Positions 1-7,930 of a DNA stretch of 64,000 nt are shown one piece after another. The stretch lies in NCBI RefSeq assembly GCF_004799515.1, contig NZ_SSMX01000007.1:48800-112799 (forward strand). The letters run 5' to 3'. Below the pieces are notes generated by a model, which worked only from the letters and a program-made list of their open reading frames with translations, had not been told where the DNA came from and did no database searches. Origin of the DNA: Phenylobacterium sp. (GTDB lineage: Bacteria > Pseudomonadota > Alphaproteobacteria > Caulobacterales > Caulobacteraceae). The number at the start of each line of letters is the position of its first letter. Within the stretch, counting starts at the first letter, position 1. The translations under genes were made by a program, and so were the position numbers.

Positions 1-483
1 CTGTGGCACCGCAACGTCATCCGCTTCGGGCCCGGCACCACGGAGATCTTCTCGGGCGAGTTCAACCCGGACTATGTGCTGCAGGCCGAGGATATCTTCT
101 TCATCGACCTGGGCGTGGTCTGGGACGGCCACGAGGGCGACGCCGGCGACACCTTCGCGGTCGGCGGCGAGCCGGCCATGGCGGCCTGCGCCGAGGCCGC
201 GCGGGCGCTCTGGGGCGAGGTGGCCGACCGCTGGCGCGGGCAGGGGCTGAGCGGCGAAGCGCTCTACGCCTTCGCGCGTGACCGGGCCGAGGCGATGGGC
301 TGGCGGCTGAACTGGGAGGTGAAGGGCCACAGGGTCAGTGACTTCCCGCACCTGATCTACAAGGCCGGCGACCTGGGCGACTTCGCCCAGACGCCGCAGG
401 CCGGCCTCTGGATCCTGGAAATCCAGATCGCCCACCCGAAGCGGCCGTTCGGGGCCTTCTACGAGGATCTGCTGATCGGCTAG
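1..483 (+). CDS. M24 family metallopeptidase (Xaa-Pro aminopeptidase-like), 3' part
   Basis: The open frame is already running at base 1, so the N-terminus lies outside the window; 160 codons remain and end in TAG. The visible part matches the catalytic half of the pita-bread M24 fold. Asp36 and Asp47 of the visible part have the 11-residue spacing of the metal-binding pair in PepP-type enzymes. A GHRVSD segment supplies the likely metal/catalytic His, LEIQI a Glu ligand and the terminal EDLL the last Glu. M24 enzymes are two-metal hydrolases cutting X-Pro bonds, but the family also holds creatinases and non-peptidases, so the substrate is open. The next genes face the opposite way. Confidence 0.8.
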   Translation: MWHRNVIRFGPGTTEIFSGEFNPDYVLQAEDIFFIDLGVVWDGHEGDAGDTFAVGGEPAMAACAEAARALWGEVADRWRGQGLSGEALYAFARDRAEAMGWRLNWEVKGHRVSDFPHLIYKAGDLGDFAQTPQAGLWILEIQIAHPKRPFGAFYEDLLIG

Positions 484-505
484 GCCCGCAGGTGAGGCCC
501 GATCC

Positions 506-766
506 TCACCGCCCGACGACGGTGATCTCCTTGATGATCGACTGGACGGCGGGTTTGGCGCCGACGGTCCACATCAGCTTCAGGAAGGCCAGGCTGTGCG
601 CCGCGGCCTCCTCGAACTTCCACTCGCAATCGTCGAAGCGGCAGCTTTCGAACTGCGGCGGCTCGCCGCCCGAATAGACCAGCCGGCAGGCCGCGAAGGC
701 GCAGTCGGAAAAGGTCTCTCCATCCAGCACGACAGTCTGGTGGTTGTAGCTCTCACTAACTTGCAT
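506..766 (-). CDS. Small hypothetical protein, 86 aa, pentapeptide-like N-terminal half
   Basis: I do not recognise the family. The N-terminal half alternates aromatic/hydrophobic positions with Cys and Asp (FSDCAFAACRL, FESCRFDDCEW), which resembles one or two coils of a pentapeptide-type beta helix. The C-terminal half looks helical and ends KEITVVGR. There is no signal peptide or membrane segment. It starts 2 bases after the stop of the 51-codon gene upstream, so the two are very likely one transcript and translationally coupled. No catalytic motif is visible. Confidence 0.6.
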   Translation of the reverse strand: MQVSESYNHQTVVLDGETFSDCAFAACRLVYSGGEPPQFESCRFDDCEWKFEEAAAHSLAFLKLMWTVGAKPAVQSIIKEITVVGR

Positions 767-768
767 AC

Positions 769-924
769 TCAGTCTTTCTGCGCGGACGGATCGGCGCCAG
801 GGTTTTCCGCCGCACGGGCAGCTTCACGTTCACGCTGCTTGGCGGCGGCCTTCTCGGCGGCTTTGGCAGCCTTCGCGCGGTCGCGTTCCTGCCGCTCGAA
901 TTGGTAGTTCGGGGTCCGAGCCAC
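769..924 (-). CDS. Small conserved MARTPNY-type protein, 51 aa (GTG start)
   Basis: A GTG start preceded by an AGAGAAG stretch opens a 51-codon frame that begins MARTPNYQFERQERDR and continues as a highly charged Ala/Lys/Arg/Glu helix ending PSAQKD. From memory, short proteins with the same ARTPNY(x)FE(R/K)RQR opening are widespread in Alphaproteobacteria and have no assigned function; this is recall, not a search. The 3' neighbour starts 2 bases downstream. The composition (long charged helix, no Cys) suggests a nucleic-acid- or ribosome-associated peptide, but nothing proves it. Confidence 0.65.
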   Translation of the reverse strand: MARTPNYQFERQERDRAKAAKAAEKAAAKQREREAARAAENPGADPSAQKD

Positions 925-1046
925 AGCTTCTCTTTCACGGTTTTTGGAGAGACGGCCGCGCCTCCAGGGCCGCGGACTGGGGGGCTGGTATCACAAAATC
1001 CCGGAATGTCCGCATGGGGCGGAAGGACACGGGCGCCGGCGCCGTG

Positions 1047-1505
1047 TCACGCGGCCAGGGGAATCGCAGATCCTGGCGCATCGTCGTTGGCGCTCGGCGG
1101 TGGTTTGCGGCGGCGCGGGCTGGAGGCGCGGGCGCGCGGCCGGGTGCGACGAGCGGCGAGCGCGCGGCGCAGGCCGCGGGCGGCCCATCCGGCGACGGAC
1201 TTCAGCCGCACCGCGGCGACCGCGACGCCGATCATCATCAGGGCGTCCACGTAAAGCGTGATGTCCGCGAACCAGAGCACCGGCGCGTAGTCGAGGGACA
1301 TCAGCATGGGCCCGATCTCCACCCAGACCAGGGCTGCGCCGATGAGCAGCAAGAGGATGATGACGATCCGGCGCGGCGGGGTCCGCAACAGCCAGGCCGC
1401 CGGCGCGGCGATCAGGACCTCATGCAGCGCCCGGCCCACCGGCAGGTCCCGGCGGCGGACCGCCGTGAACACCAGGCCGGCGAAGGCGATCATCAATGGC
1501 AGCAT
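1047..1505 (-). CDS. Hypothetical membrane protein, 152 aa
   Basis: The frame stays open further upstream, but the Met at 1505 is the natural start because it begins a hydrophobic segment (MLPLMIAFAGLVF). Further hydrophobic stretches follow (IVIILLLLIGAALVWVEIG, then LWFADITLYVDALMMIGVAVAAV), giving three to four membrane passes. The tail of about 45 residues is Arg/Pro/Ala-rich and looks disordered and cytoplasmic. I recognise no family. The gene lies 62 bases downstream of the SRPBCC gene on the same strand, so co-transcription is possible. Confidence 0.5.
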   Translation of the reverse strand: MLPLMIAFAGLVFTAVRRRDLPVGRALHEVLIAAPAAWLLRTPPRRIVIILLLLIGAALVWVEIGPMLMSLDYAPVLWFADITLYVDALMMIGVAVAAVRLKSVAGWAARGLRRALAARRTRPRARASSPRRRKPPPSANDDAPGSAIPLAA

Positions 1506-1567
1506 GCTGGTCCCCCGCGAACTGCGGTTGAGCTGGGGAGGCGCGGCGCGCGCCGCAAGGGCCTGGC

Positions 1568-2251
1568 CTAAGCGGGGGGCAGGGTCGCGGCGACGTGGTC
1601 CCGGTAGAGCGCGATCAGCTCCATCCAGCGTTCCCGGTCCCGCAGGGAGCGGAAAACCTCGGCGCGCCTGGCTTTCTCCTCCGGCGTGAAGTCGTCCATG
1701 CCGCCGGACCAGGTGGCCCACCTGTGGACGAAGGCGCTGATCGTGGTGGCCGGCAGGCGCGAGCCCGGCTCGACGCCGTCGAGATGGTCGGCCAGGGCGT
1801 CGAACATGGCGTGGAACCCGCCCATCGCCCCGGGCCGCCAGGGCGGATAGCTGCCCGGCGCCTCACACCCGAGGTCGCGCCGCTGCTCATCGCTCATCCG
1901 CGCCACCCAGGGGTCGGGCTGCGGGACGCCGTCGCGCGGGAAGCTGTGGATGAACTGCATGCGCGTTCCGCCTGCGACCGCGCTGAGACCGTACTGGAAG
2001 ACCTGGCCCTGCTTGTCGTCGGCCAGGCGCAGCAGGCCGGGCGGCTCGCTGGCCTGGACCGCGCCCTGGAAGCCGTCGTCGCCGAACCAGTAGCGGCCGC
2101 CGGCCTTGGCTTCGAGCCGCCCGGGGATGAACCAGACGGAGAACGCCGCGGGCTCGACGATCGCGTGCCACACCCGCTCGATCGGGTGCGGGTAGGTCCA
2201 CACATATTCCAGCGTGTACCGGTCGATGAACCGCGCGAGCGCCTCAGCCAT
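1568..2251 (-). CDS. SRPBCC / AHSA1-domain protein, 227 aa
   Basis: The N-terminal 150 residues show the START/Bet v1-like (SRPBCC) helix-grip pattern of Aha1-type proteins: a charged start, YVWTYPHPIERVWHAI, then WFIPGRLEAKAGGRYWFGDDGFQG and a LRLADDKQ...GGTRMQF strand series. Such domains bind hydrophobic ligands in a central cavity; bacterial AHSA1 proteins mostly lack a known ligand. The last 75 residues (SAFVHRWATW...LYRDHVAATL) extend past the usual domain and are helical. No signal peptide, so probably cytoplasmic. Confidence 0.75.
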   Translation of the reverse strand: MAEALARFIDRYTLEYVWTYPHPIERVWHAIVEPAAFSVWFIPGRLEAKAGGRYWFGDDGFQGAVQASEPPGLLRLADDKQGQVFQYGLSAVAGGTRMQFIHSFPRDGVPQPDPWVARMSDEQRRDLGCEAPGSYPPWRPGAMGGFHAMFDALADHLDGVEPGSRLPATTISAFVHRWATWSGGMDDFTPEEKARRAEVFRSLRDRERWMELIALYRDHVAATLPPA

Positions 2252-2304
2252 CGGCGTCCTCCCGTTGCCCGCCTGCGCCAGGCAAGCCGGCGTCTGGCCG
2301 CCTC

Positions 2305-3372
2305 CTAGGCTGCTTGGGCAGCCTCGTCCTTCAGGGACTGCATGTCGATGACGAAGCGGTACTTCACGTCATTCTTCAGCATGCGGGCGTAGGCGGTCTC
2401 GATGTCCTGGATCGGGATCATCTCGATGTCGGAGGCGACGCCGTGCTCGGCGCAGAAGTCGAGCATCTCCTGGGTCTCGGCGATGCCGCCGATGCCGGAG
2501 CCGGCGATGGAGCGGCGGGCCATCAGCAGCGGGAAGACCGAGGGGCTCTTGTGCTCGGAGGCCGGCGCGCCGACCAGCACCATCGTCCCGTCCAGCGCCA
2601 GCGCATTGATGTAGGGGTCGAGGTCCATCGGGACCGCGACGGTGTTGATGATCAGGTCGAAGGTGCGCGCTTGGGCCTTCATCGCCTTGCGGTCGGTGGA
2701 GATCACCACGTGGCTCGCGCCCAGGCGGCGCGCGTCGGCTTCCTTGCCGGGCGAGGTGGTGAAGAGGGTGACCTCGGCGCCCAGGGCGTGGGCCAGCTTG
2801 ACGCCCATGTGGCCCAGGCCGCCCGGGCCCACGACGCCCACCTTCTTGCCGGGGCCGGCGCCCCAGTGCTTCAGCGGCGAATAGGTGGTGATGCCGGCGC
2901 AGAGCAGGGGCGCCGCGGCGGCCAGGTCGAGGCTGTCGGGGACGCTGAGGACGAACTCCTCGCGCACGGTGATCTTGTCGGAATAGCCGCCGTAGGTGGG
3001 CTCGCCGGTGGTGCGGTCCTGGCCGCCATAGGTGCCGGTCATGCCCTCTTCGCAGTACTGCTCCAGGCCCGCCTTGCAGGGGACGCAGTGCTGGCAGCTG
3101 TCGACCATGCAGCCCACGGCCACGGCGTCGCCGACCTTGAACTTCGAGACGTGGCCGCCGACCGCGCTCACCCGGCCGACGATCTCGTGGCCCGGGACGG
3201 TGGGGAAGGTGACGCCCGCCCACTCGCCGCGGGCGGTGTGCAGATCGGAGTGGCAGACGCCGCAGTAGAGGATGTCGATGGCCACGTCGTGCGGGCCGGG
3301 TTCGCGGCGTTCGAAGCTGAAGGGGGCAAGTGGCGAGGTGGCGCTTTGCGCGGCGTAGGCATGGACATGCAT
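2305..3372 (-). CDS. Zinc-dependent alcohol dehydrogenase, YahK/cinnamyl-alcohol type, 355 aa
   Basis: Medium-chain, zinc-dependent NAD(P)H alcohol/aldehyde oxidoreductase. Catalytic-zinc residues are Cys40 (GVCHSD), His62-Glu63 (GHE) and Cys158; structural-zinc cysteines are 93, 96, 99 and 107. The dinucleotide-binding GPGGLG is at 182-187. The order of motifs and the length fit the cinnamyl alcohol dehydrogenase/YahK subfamily, which reduces a broad range of aldehydes. I chose the Met opening MHVHAYAAQ; the 20 upstream residues of the open frame are Arg/Pro-rich and unlike the family. Downstream of dipZ on the same strand, with 133 bases between them. Confidence 0.85.
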   Translation of the reverse strand: MHVHAYAAQSATSPLAPFSFERREPGPHDVAIDILYCGVCHSDLHTARGEWAGVTFPTVPGHEIVGRVSAVGGHVSKFKVGDAVAVGCMVDSCQHCVPCKAGLEQYCEEGMTGTYGGQDRTTGEPTYGGYSDKITVREEFVLSVPDSLDLAAAAPLLCAGITTYSPLKHWGAGPGKKVGVVGPGGLGHMGVKLAHALGAEVTLFTTSPGKEADARRLGASHVVISTDRKAMKAQARTFDLIINTVAVPMDLDPYINALALDGTMVLVGAPASEHKSPSVFPLLMARRSIAGSGIGGIAETQEMLDFCAEHGVASDIEMIPIQDIETAYARMLKNDVKYRFVIDMQSLKDEAAQAA

Positions 3373-3479
3373 GGGGACCGTCCGTCGAGGTCTGGATCTG
3401 ATTGTGGGAGCGCGCGCCGGGGAACGGCGCACAGGCTCAAGATGGGCCCCGCAAGCCGAAAGGTCAGGCCTTGACAGGG

Positions 3480-3504
3480 AAATTCTGCACCGCGTGCAGG
3501 ATTT
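3480..3504. repeat. Imperfect 25-bp palindrome between dipZ and the alcohol dehydrogenase gene
   Basis: Arms 3480-3491 and 3493-3504 match at 10 of 12 positions around a single central base (core CTGCAC/GTGCAG). It starts 2 bases after the dipZ stop. There is no T-run after it on the minus strand, so it is not a convincing intrinsic terminator. It could be a regulator site for the dehydrogenase or a mRNA 3' end structure. Confidence 0.3.
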
Positions 3505-3505
3505 C

Positions 3506-5236
3506 CTAGCCGAAGGTGAAGGCGAAGGCCTGGACGCCGGGGTCGAGGAACTCGATCTCGAACGTGCGGTCCTTCACCGGGCCCTTCTGGCGGACCAGCT
3601 GATAGAGCCTTTGGCTGGTCACCACGCCAGAGCCGTCGGCGGCGGCGTCGACGCCGGCGTCCGCGCCCGGCGGCTTGCCGTCCAGGGTGATACGGTAGCG
3701 CACCGGCTTGCCGCCCGCGGCCGGTCCCAGCACCAGGTGCAGGTCGCGGGCGTGGAAACGGTAGACGATCCCGGCCTGCGGCGCGCCGGACACCGCGTGT
3801 TCGCCGCCCACCGTCCAGACCCCGCTGTAGGCCCAGTGGTTGAGCGCGCCGGGCATGACGCCCACGTAGTCGGTGCGCTTGTCGGCGATCAGGCCATCCT
3901 TGTTGGCGTTGCCGGCGGCCTTGTCCGAGCCGAGGTAGGTCTCCGGCGAGAGCTGGTCGGGGACGTCGGCCGCCGCCATGGCGCCGCCGCCGGCCACGGC
4001 CACCGTGCCGGCGTTCAGGCCCTTGGCGCCGTTCTCGATGAGCAGCTGCTTGATGATCCGCTCGGAGCCGTCGTAGTCGCCCTCGCCGTAGTGGTGGGCG
4101 CGGATGCGGCCCTGGCCGTCGATGAAATAGTGCGCCGGCCAGTAACTGTTCTTGAAGGCGTTCCAGATGGTCAGGTTGTTGTCGACGGCGACGGGGTAGG
4201 TGATCCCCAGGTCGTGGACCGCCTTCTTGACGTTGGCGATGTCGTGCTCGAAGGCGAACTCCGGCGCGTGCACCCCGATCACCACCAGGCCCTTGTCTGC
4301 GTATTTCTTCGACCAGGCCTCGACGTAGGGCAGCGAGCGCAGGCAGTTGATGCAGGAGTAGGTCCAGAAGTCGACGACGACGACCTTGCCGCGCAGGCCC
4401 TCGCGGGTCAGCGGCGGGGAGTTGATCCATTCGACGGCGCCGGCGAGCGGCGGCGCCAGGCCTTCCACCGGCAGGGGCTGGCCGGCGGCGACCATGGCCG
4501 AGCTCTTCGGCCCGACGCCCAGGCGGGTGAGCAGGCCTTGCTCCAGCTTCGAGGTGCTGGCCAGGGACAGCTTGGTCAGCACGCCGGTGTCGAAGCCGAG
4601 CGCTATGGCCGCGACGGCGACCAGCACCACGACGCCCAGCGCGCGGCGCACCCACTCACTGGCCCCCAGCGACTTCTTCATGGCCGCGAACACGCGTCCG
4701 CCGACCAGCAGGGCCAGCGCCAGCGAGGTCGCCGCGCCGGCGGCGTAGGCGAGCAGTAGGAACGAGGTCTTGACGCTGGCGCCCTGCAGGGCCGCGCCGG
4801 TCAGCACCAGGCCCAGGATCGGCCCGGCGCAGGGCGCCCAGAGCAGGCCCGTCGCGACGCCCAACAGGAAGGAGGCGCCGGCGCCCGAGCCCGGCCCGCC
4901 GCGCGAGGCGCTTTCCGACAGCCGCGAGCCCAGGGCCACCAGCGGCCGGGTCGCCCGGTCGGCGAGGCTGGGGAACAGGAGCAGCAGGCCGAACGCCGCC
5001 AGGATCACCAGGGCCGCGATGCGCCCGACGCTGTTGGCCTGCACCGCCCAGCCGCCGCCGACGGCGGCCAGGCTGGCCACGGCGGCGAAGGTGATCGCCA
5101 TCCCGGCCAGTAGCGGAAGCCCGCTTTTGACGAAGGGCTTGTCGGCGCGGGCGAAGACGAAGGGCAGCACCGGCAGGATGCACGGGCTGACGATCGTCAG
5201 GGCGCCGCCCAGGTAGGCGAGGATGAACAACAGCAT
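3506..5236 (-). CDS. dipZ: DipZ-type protein: CcdA membrane domain + TlpA-like thioredoxin + C-terminal domain
   Basis: 576 residues. Residues 1-215 are a CcdA/DsbD-type membrane unit with a cysteine pair at Cys19 (SPCILP) and Cys136 (WAPCAGP) in the first and fourth helices, which carries electrons from cytoplasmic thioredoxin across the membrane. Residues about 255-410 are a periplasmic thioredoxin-like domain with Cys295-x-x-Cys298 (WTYSCINC). The remaining 160 residues are beta-rich and match the C-terminal extension of Mycobacterium-type DipZ. Expected role: reduction of periplasmic disulfides, e.g. in cytochrome c maturation, which suits the divergent neighbour encoding a cytochrome-c fusion. 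No sign of truncation. Confidence 0.88.
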   Translation of the reverse strand: MLLFILAYLGGALTIVSPCILPVLPFVFARADKPFVKSGLPLLAGMAITFAAVASLAAVGGGWAVQANSVGRIAALVILAAFGLLLLFPSLADRATRPLVALGSRLSESASRGGPGSGAGASFLLGVATGLLWAPCAGPILGLVLTGAALQGASVKTSFLLLAYAAGAATSLALALLVGGRVFAAMKKSLGASEWVRRALGVVVLVAVAAIALGFDTGVLTKLSLASTSKLEQGLLTRLGVGPKSSAMVAAGQPLPVEGLAPPLAGAVEWINSPPLTREGLRGKVVVVDFWTYSCINCLRSLPYVEAWSKKYADKGLVVIGVHAPEFAFEHDIANVKKAVHDLGITYPVAVDNNLTIWNAFKNSYWPAHYFIDGQGRIRAHHYGEGDYDGSERIIKQLLIENGAKGLNAGTVAVAGGGAMAAADVPDQLSPETYLGSDKAAGNANKDGLIADKRTDYVGVMPGALNHWAYSGVWTVGGEHAVSGAPQAGIVYRFHARDLHLVLGPAAGGKPVRYRITLDGKPPGADAGVDAAADGSGVVTSQRLYQLVRQKGPVKDRTFEIEFLDPGVQAFAFTFG

Positions 5237-5279
5237 GAACCCAAGGGCCTTTCAGGTCGGCGAACGACGCGATAGGAAG

Positions 5280-5304
5280 TTCGCATAGATATCGGGAAGG
5301 TTAC
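5280..5304 (-). promoter_or_regulatory. Candidate ECF-type promoter for dipZ
   Basis: Reading the minus strand, GTAACC (5304-5299) is followed after 15 bases by CGAA (5283-5280), about 44 bases before the dipZ start. This resembles the GTAACC...CGAA promoter recalled for the Caulobacter sigma-F (ECF) regulon, which has a 16-base spacer in my memory. The short divergent gap and one-base spacing difference keep confidence low. Confidence 0.22.
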
Positions 5305-5319
5305 GAGGGGGAAGACGCC

Positions 5320-7074
5320 ATGGGCCTGGATGGACGCTGGACGCCGTCTCGATCGGTGCTGCTGGGGATGGCCGCCGTCGCGGTCGGCGGGACGCTGGGA
5401 TCGCTGGCGATCCACGGCGCGACCCAGGCCGCGCCCGCCAAGGCCGGCGGCGCGAGCTGCTCCAACGCGGGCATCGGCATCACGCTCCCGCCCGGCTTCT
5501 GCGCCACGGTGTTCGCCGACAACCTGGGCAACACCCGCCACATCGTCGTGGCCGCCGACGGCACGGTCTACGCCAACACCTGGAACGGCTCGTCATACTT
5601 CCGCGGCACCACCGGCAATCCGGGTGGCTTCCTGGTCGCCCTGCAGGACACCCACCATGACGGCAAGGCCGACAAGGTCACCTACTTCGGCATGACCCCG
5701 GCCGAAGGCTCCAAGGGCGGCACCGGCATCGGCCTCTACAAGAACGCCGTCTACGCCGAGATGAACGACGAGATCGTCCGCTATCCGCTGGCCGCCGGCT
5801 CCGACGTGCCGACCGGCAAGCCGGAAGTCGTGCTGTCGGGCATGCCGCTGGGCGGCGACCACCCGATGCATCCTTTCGCGATCAATGCGAAGGGCGAGAT
5901 GTTCGTCGACATGGGCACGGCCACCAACTCCTGCCAGCCGAAGAACCGCCAGCCCGGCGTGCCCGGCGCCGAGCCCTGCGTCGAGAAGGAGACCCGCGGC
6001 GGCACCTGGCTCTATTCCGCCGACAAGCTGGACCAAAAGTTCTCGCCGGCCGAGCGCTACATCACCGGCCTGCGCAACGGCATGGGCCTGTCGTTCGACG
6101 CCCAAGGGCGCCTCTACGCCACCCAGCACGGCCGCGACCAGCTGATCCAGAACTGGGGCAAGCTCTATCCGGATGTTAAGCAGACCGTCGAACTGCCGTC
6201 CGAGGAGCTGGTGCTGGAGACCAAGGGCGCCGATTTCGGCTGGCCCAACTGCTACTACGACAACTTCCAGAAGAAGCTGGTGCTGGCGCCGGAATACGGC
6301 GGCGACGGCGGCAAGACGGTGGGCGTTTGCGCCAGCAAGTCCGCGCCCGTGGCGGCCTTCCCGGCCCACTGGGCGCCCAACGACATGACCATCTACAAGG
6401 CCAAGGCCTTCCCGGCGGCCTATCAGGGCGGCGCCTTCATCGCCTTCCACGGCTCCTGGAACCGCTCGCCCGAGGCGCAGGACGGCTTCAACGTGGTGTT
6501 CCAGCCCCTGAAGGACGGCAAGGCCAGCGGGGCCTACATCGTGTTCGCCGACGGTTTCGCCGGTCCGAACAAGGCCTCGGGCAAGGCGATCTTCCGCCCG
6601 ACCGGCGTGGCGGTCGGCCCGGACGGGGCGCTCTACATCTCGGAAGACACCAAGGGCCGCATCTGGAAGGTGACCTACCAGGGCCCGCCCGGCGCGCCGC
6701 TGACGCCCGCGCCCGAGCCCACCTATGCGGCGCAGGCTCCGGCTGCAGCCGAAGGCGGCGCCGGCCTGCCGGTCCCGCCCGGGGCCACGGCCGATCAGGT
6801 CGCCAAGGGGATGGCGCTGTTCAAGGCCGGCTCCTGCGGCGGCTGCCACGGCGCCGACGCCACGGGCGGCTCGATCGGTCCGCCGCTCAACACCGGCAGC
6901 CCGATCTGGACCGACGGCAGCCTGGGCTCGATCAAGGACCTCATCGCCAAGGGCGTGCCGCAGCCCAAGCAGTACCGCAGCCCGATGCCGCCTGAAGGTG
7001 GGGCGCAATTCTCCGACGACGACCTGAACGCGGTCGCGGCCTACGTCTGGGCCGTCGGCCACCAGAAAAAATAA
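5320..7074 (+). CDS. Sorbosone dehydrogenase-like beta-propeller fused to C-terminal cytochrome c
   Basis: 584 residues. The N-terminus has a Tat/Sec-like leader (twin-Arg-free, WTPSRSVLLGMAAVAVGG) then a secreted body. Residues about 45-460 are a PQQ/soluble-glucose-dehydrogenase-like propeller (LPPGFCATVFADNLG, GLRNGMGLSFDAQGRLYATQHGRD, FHGSWNRSPE, PTGVAVGPDGALYISED), typical of sorbosone/L-sorbosone dehydrogenase-like proteins. After a Pro/Ala linker, residues about 485-580 form a class I cytochrome c with the haem motif CGGCH at 506-510 and a likely Met ligand in SPMPPEGG. It would oxidise a sugar or aldose periplasmically and pass electrons to its own haem. Starts 83 bases from divergent dipZ; the PEBP gene follows at 26 bases. 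Confidence 0.85.
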   Translation: MGLDGRWTPSRSVLLGMAAVAVGGTLGSLAIHGATQAAPAKAGGASCSNAGIGITLPPGFCATVFADNLGNTRHIVVAADGTVYANTWNGSSYFRGTTGNPGGFLVALQDTHHDGKADKVTYFGMTPAEGSKGGTGIGLYKNAVYAEMNDEIVRYPLAAGSDVPTGKPEVVLSGMPLGGDHPMHPFAINAKGEMFVDMGTATNSCQPKNRQPGVPGAEPCVEKETRGGTWLYSADKLDQKFSPAERYITGLRNGMGLSFDAQGRLYATQHGRDQLIQNWGKLYPDVKQTVELPSEELVLETKGADFGWPNCYYDNFQKKLVLAPEYGGDGGKTVGVCASKSAPVAAFPAHWAPNDMTIYKAKAFPAAYQGGAFIAFHGSWNRSPEAQDGFNVVFQPLKDGKASGAYIVFADGFAGPNKASGKAIFRPTGVAVGPDGALYISEDTKGRIWKVTYQGPPGAPLTPAPEPTYAAQAPAAAEGGAGLPVPPGATADQVAKGMALFKAGSCGGCHGADATGGSIGPPLNTGSPIWTDGSLGSIKDLIAKGVPQPKQYRSPMPPEGGAQFSDDDLNAVAAYVWAVGHQKK

Positions 7075-7100
7075 TCAAGGGACCTGGGAGGGAACCACCG

Positions 7101-7763
7101 ATGACCAAGACGATCCGTATCGCGGCCGCCTGCGCCGTCGTTCTGGGCCTGGCCGCCACACCGGCCCTGGCTCAGGTCCACCGCTCGAACCCCGGCGATC
7201 CTGACGCGAAGACGGCGTTGGACCTGATGCCGGGCAAGGGCAAGCTCACCGTCACCACGCCCGCCTTCAAGGAGGGCGAGCAGATCCCCTTCGAGAACAC
7301 CCAGTACCGGACCAACACCTTCCCGGGCCTGACGTGGAGCAAGGGGCCGTCGGGGACGAAGTCCTATGTGCTGATCATGCAGGACAACACGCTGATCCTG
7401 CGCGGCGCGCCGATCCTGCACTGGACGCTGATCAACATCCCGGCCAGCGTCACCAAGCTGGCTCCCGGCATGGCGCCCGACGGTAATCCGCCCGGCTCGT
7501 CCTACGGGCCGAACTACATGGGCGCGTCCAAGCCCTACACCGGCCCGCGCACCCCGCCGGGCCCGGGCGACAACTACCACTTCGAGATCTTCGCCCTCGA
7601 CACCACTATCCCTGACGAGGGCAAGTCCGACTATGCGGCGATCACCAAGGCGATGGACGGCCACGTGCTGGCCAGCGGCGAGGTGGTGGGCCACGGCATC
7701 GCCGACCCCAACGCCCCGCCGCCCGCGCCGCGTCCGGCGGCGGCTGCGACGCCGAAGCAGTAG
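7101..7763 (+). CDS. Periplasmic PEBP / YbhB-YbcL family (Raf kinase inhibitor-like) protein
   Basis: 220 residues with a clean Sec signal peptide (KTIRIAAACAVVLGLAATPALA, cleavage near residue 24). The rest matches the phosphatidylethanolamine-binding-protein fold: SYVLIMQDNT, LHWTLINIPAS, a Gly/Pro-rich loop ending SYGPNYMG, YTGPRTPPGPGDNYHFEIFALD. PEBP proteins bind anionic ligands; the bacterial members have no settled role. A Pro/Ala-rich tail of about 20 residues ends the protein. RBS GGGAGG lies 10 bases before the ATG. Probably co-transcribed with the dehydrogenase-cytochrome gene. Confidence 0.85.
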   Translation: MTKTIRIAAACAVVLGLAATPALAQVHRSNPGDPDAKTALDLMPGKGKLTVTTPAFKEGEQIPFENTQYRTNTFPGLTWSKGPSGTKSYVLIMQDNTLILRGAPILHWTLINIPASVTKLAPGMAPDGNPPGSSYGPNYMGASKPYTGPRTPPGPGDNYHFEIFALDTTIPDEGKSDYAAITKAMDGHVLASGEVVGHGIADPNAPPPAPRPAAAATPKQ

Positions 7764-7777
7764 GTTCCTGATTTAAG

Positions 7778-7906
7778 GCCGCTCATCCCGGCGAAGGCCG
7801 GGATCCAGATCTCGAACCGCAGTGGCGGATCGGATGGGCTCTGAGGTCATAGAACCCGCGCCCGGGGTCTTCCATCTGGGTCCCGGCCTTCGCCGGGACG
7901 AGCGGC
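7778..7906. repeat. REP-like inverted repeat pair
   Basis: A 32-base arm at 7778-7809 (core TCCCGGCGAAGGCCGGGA, itself palindromic) is repeated in inverted orientation at 7875-7906 with two mismatches; 65 bases separate them. Each arm can form its own hairpin. The element sits between convergent genes. From memory this CCCGGCGAAGGCCGGG element is one of the abundant intergenic repeats of Caulobacterales and Sphingomonadales genomes. It may act as a bidirectional terminator or mRNA-stabilising element. Confidence 0.75.
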
Positions 7907-7930
7907 TGTAATGACCCGGGGGTCCGAACC

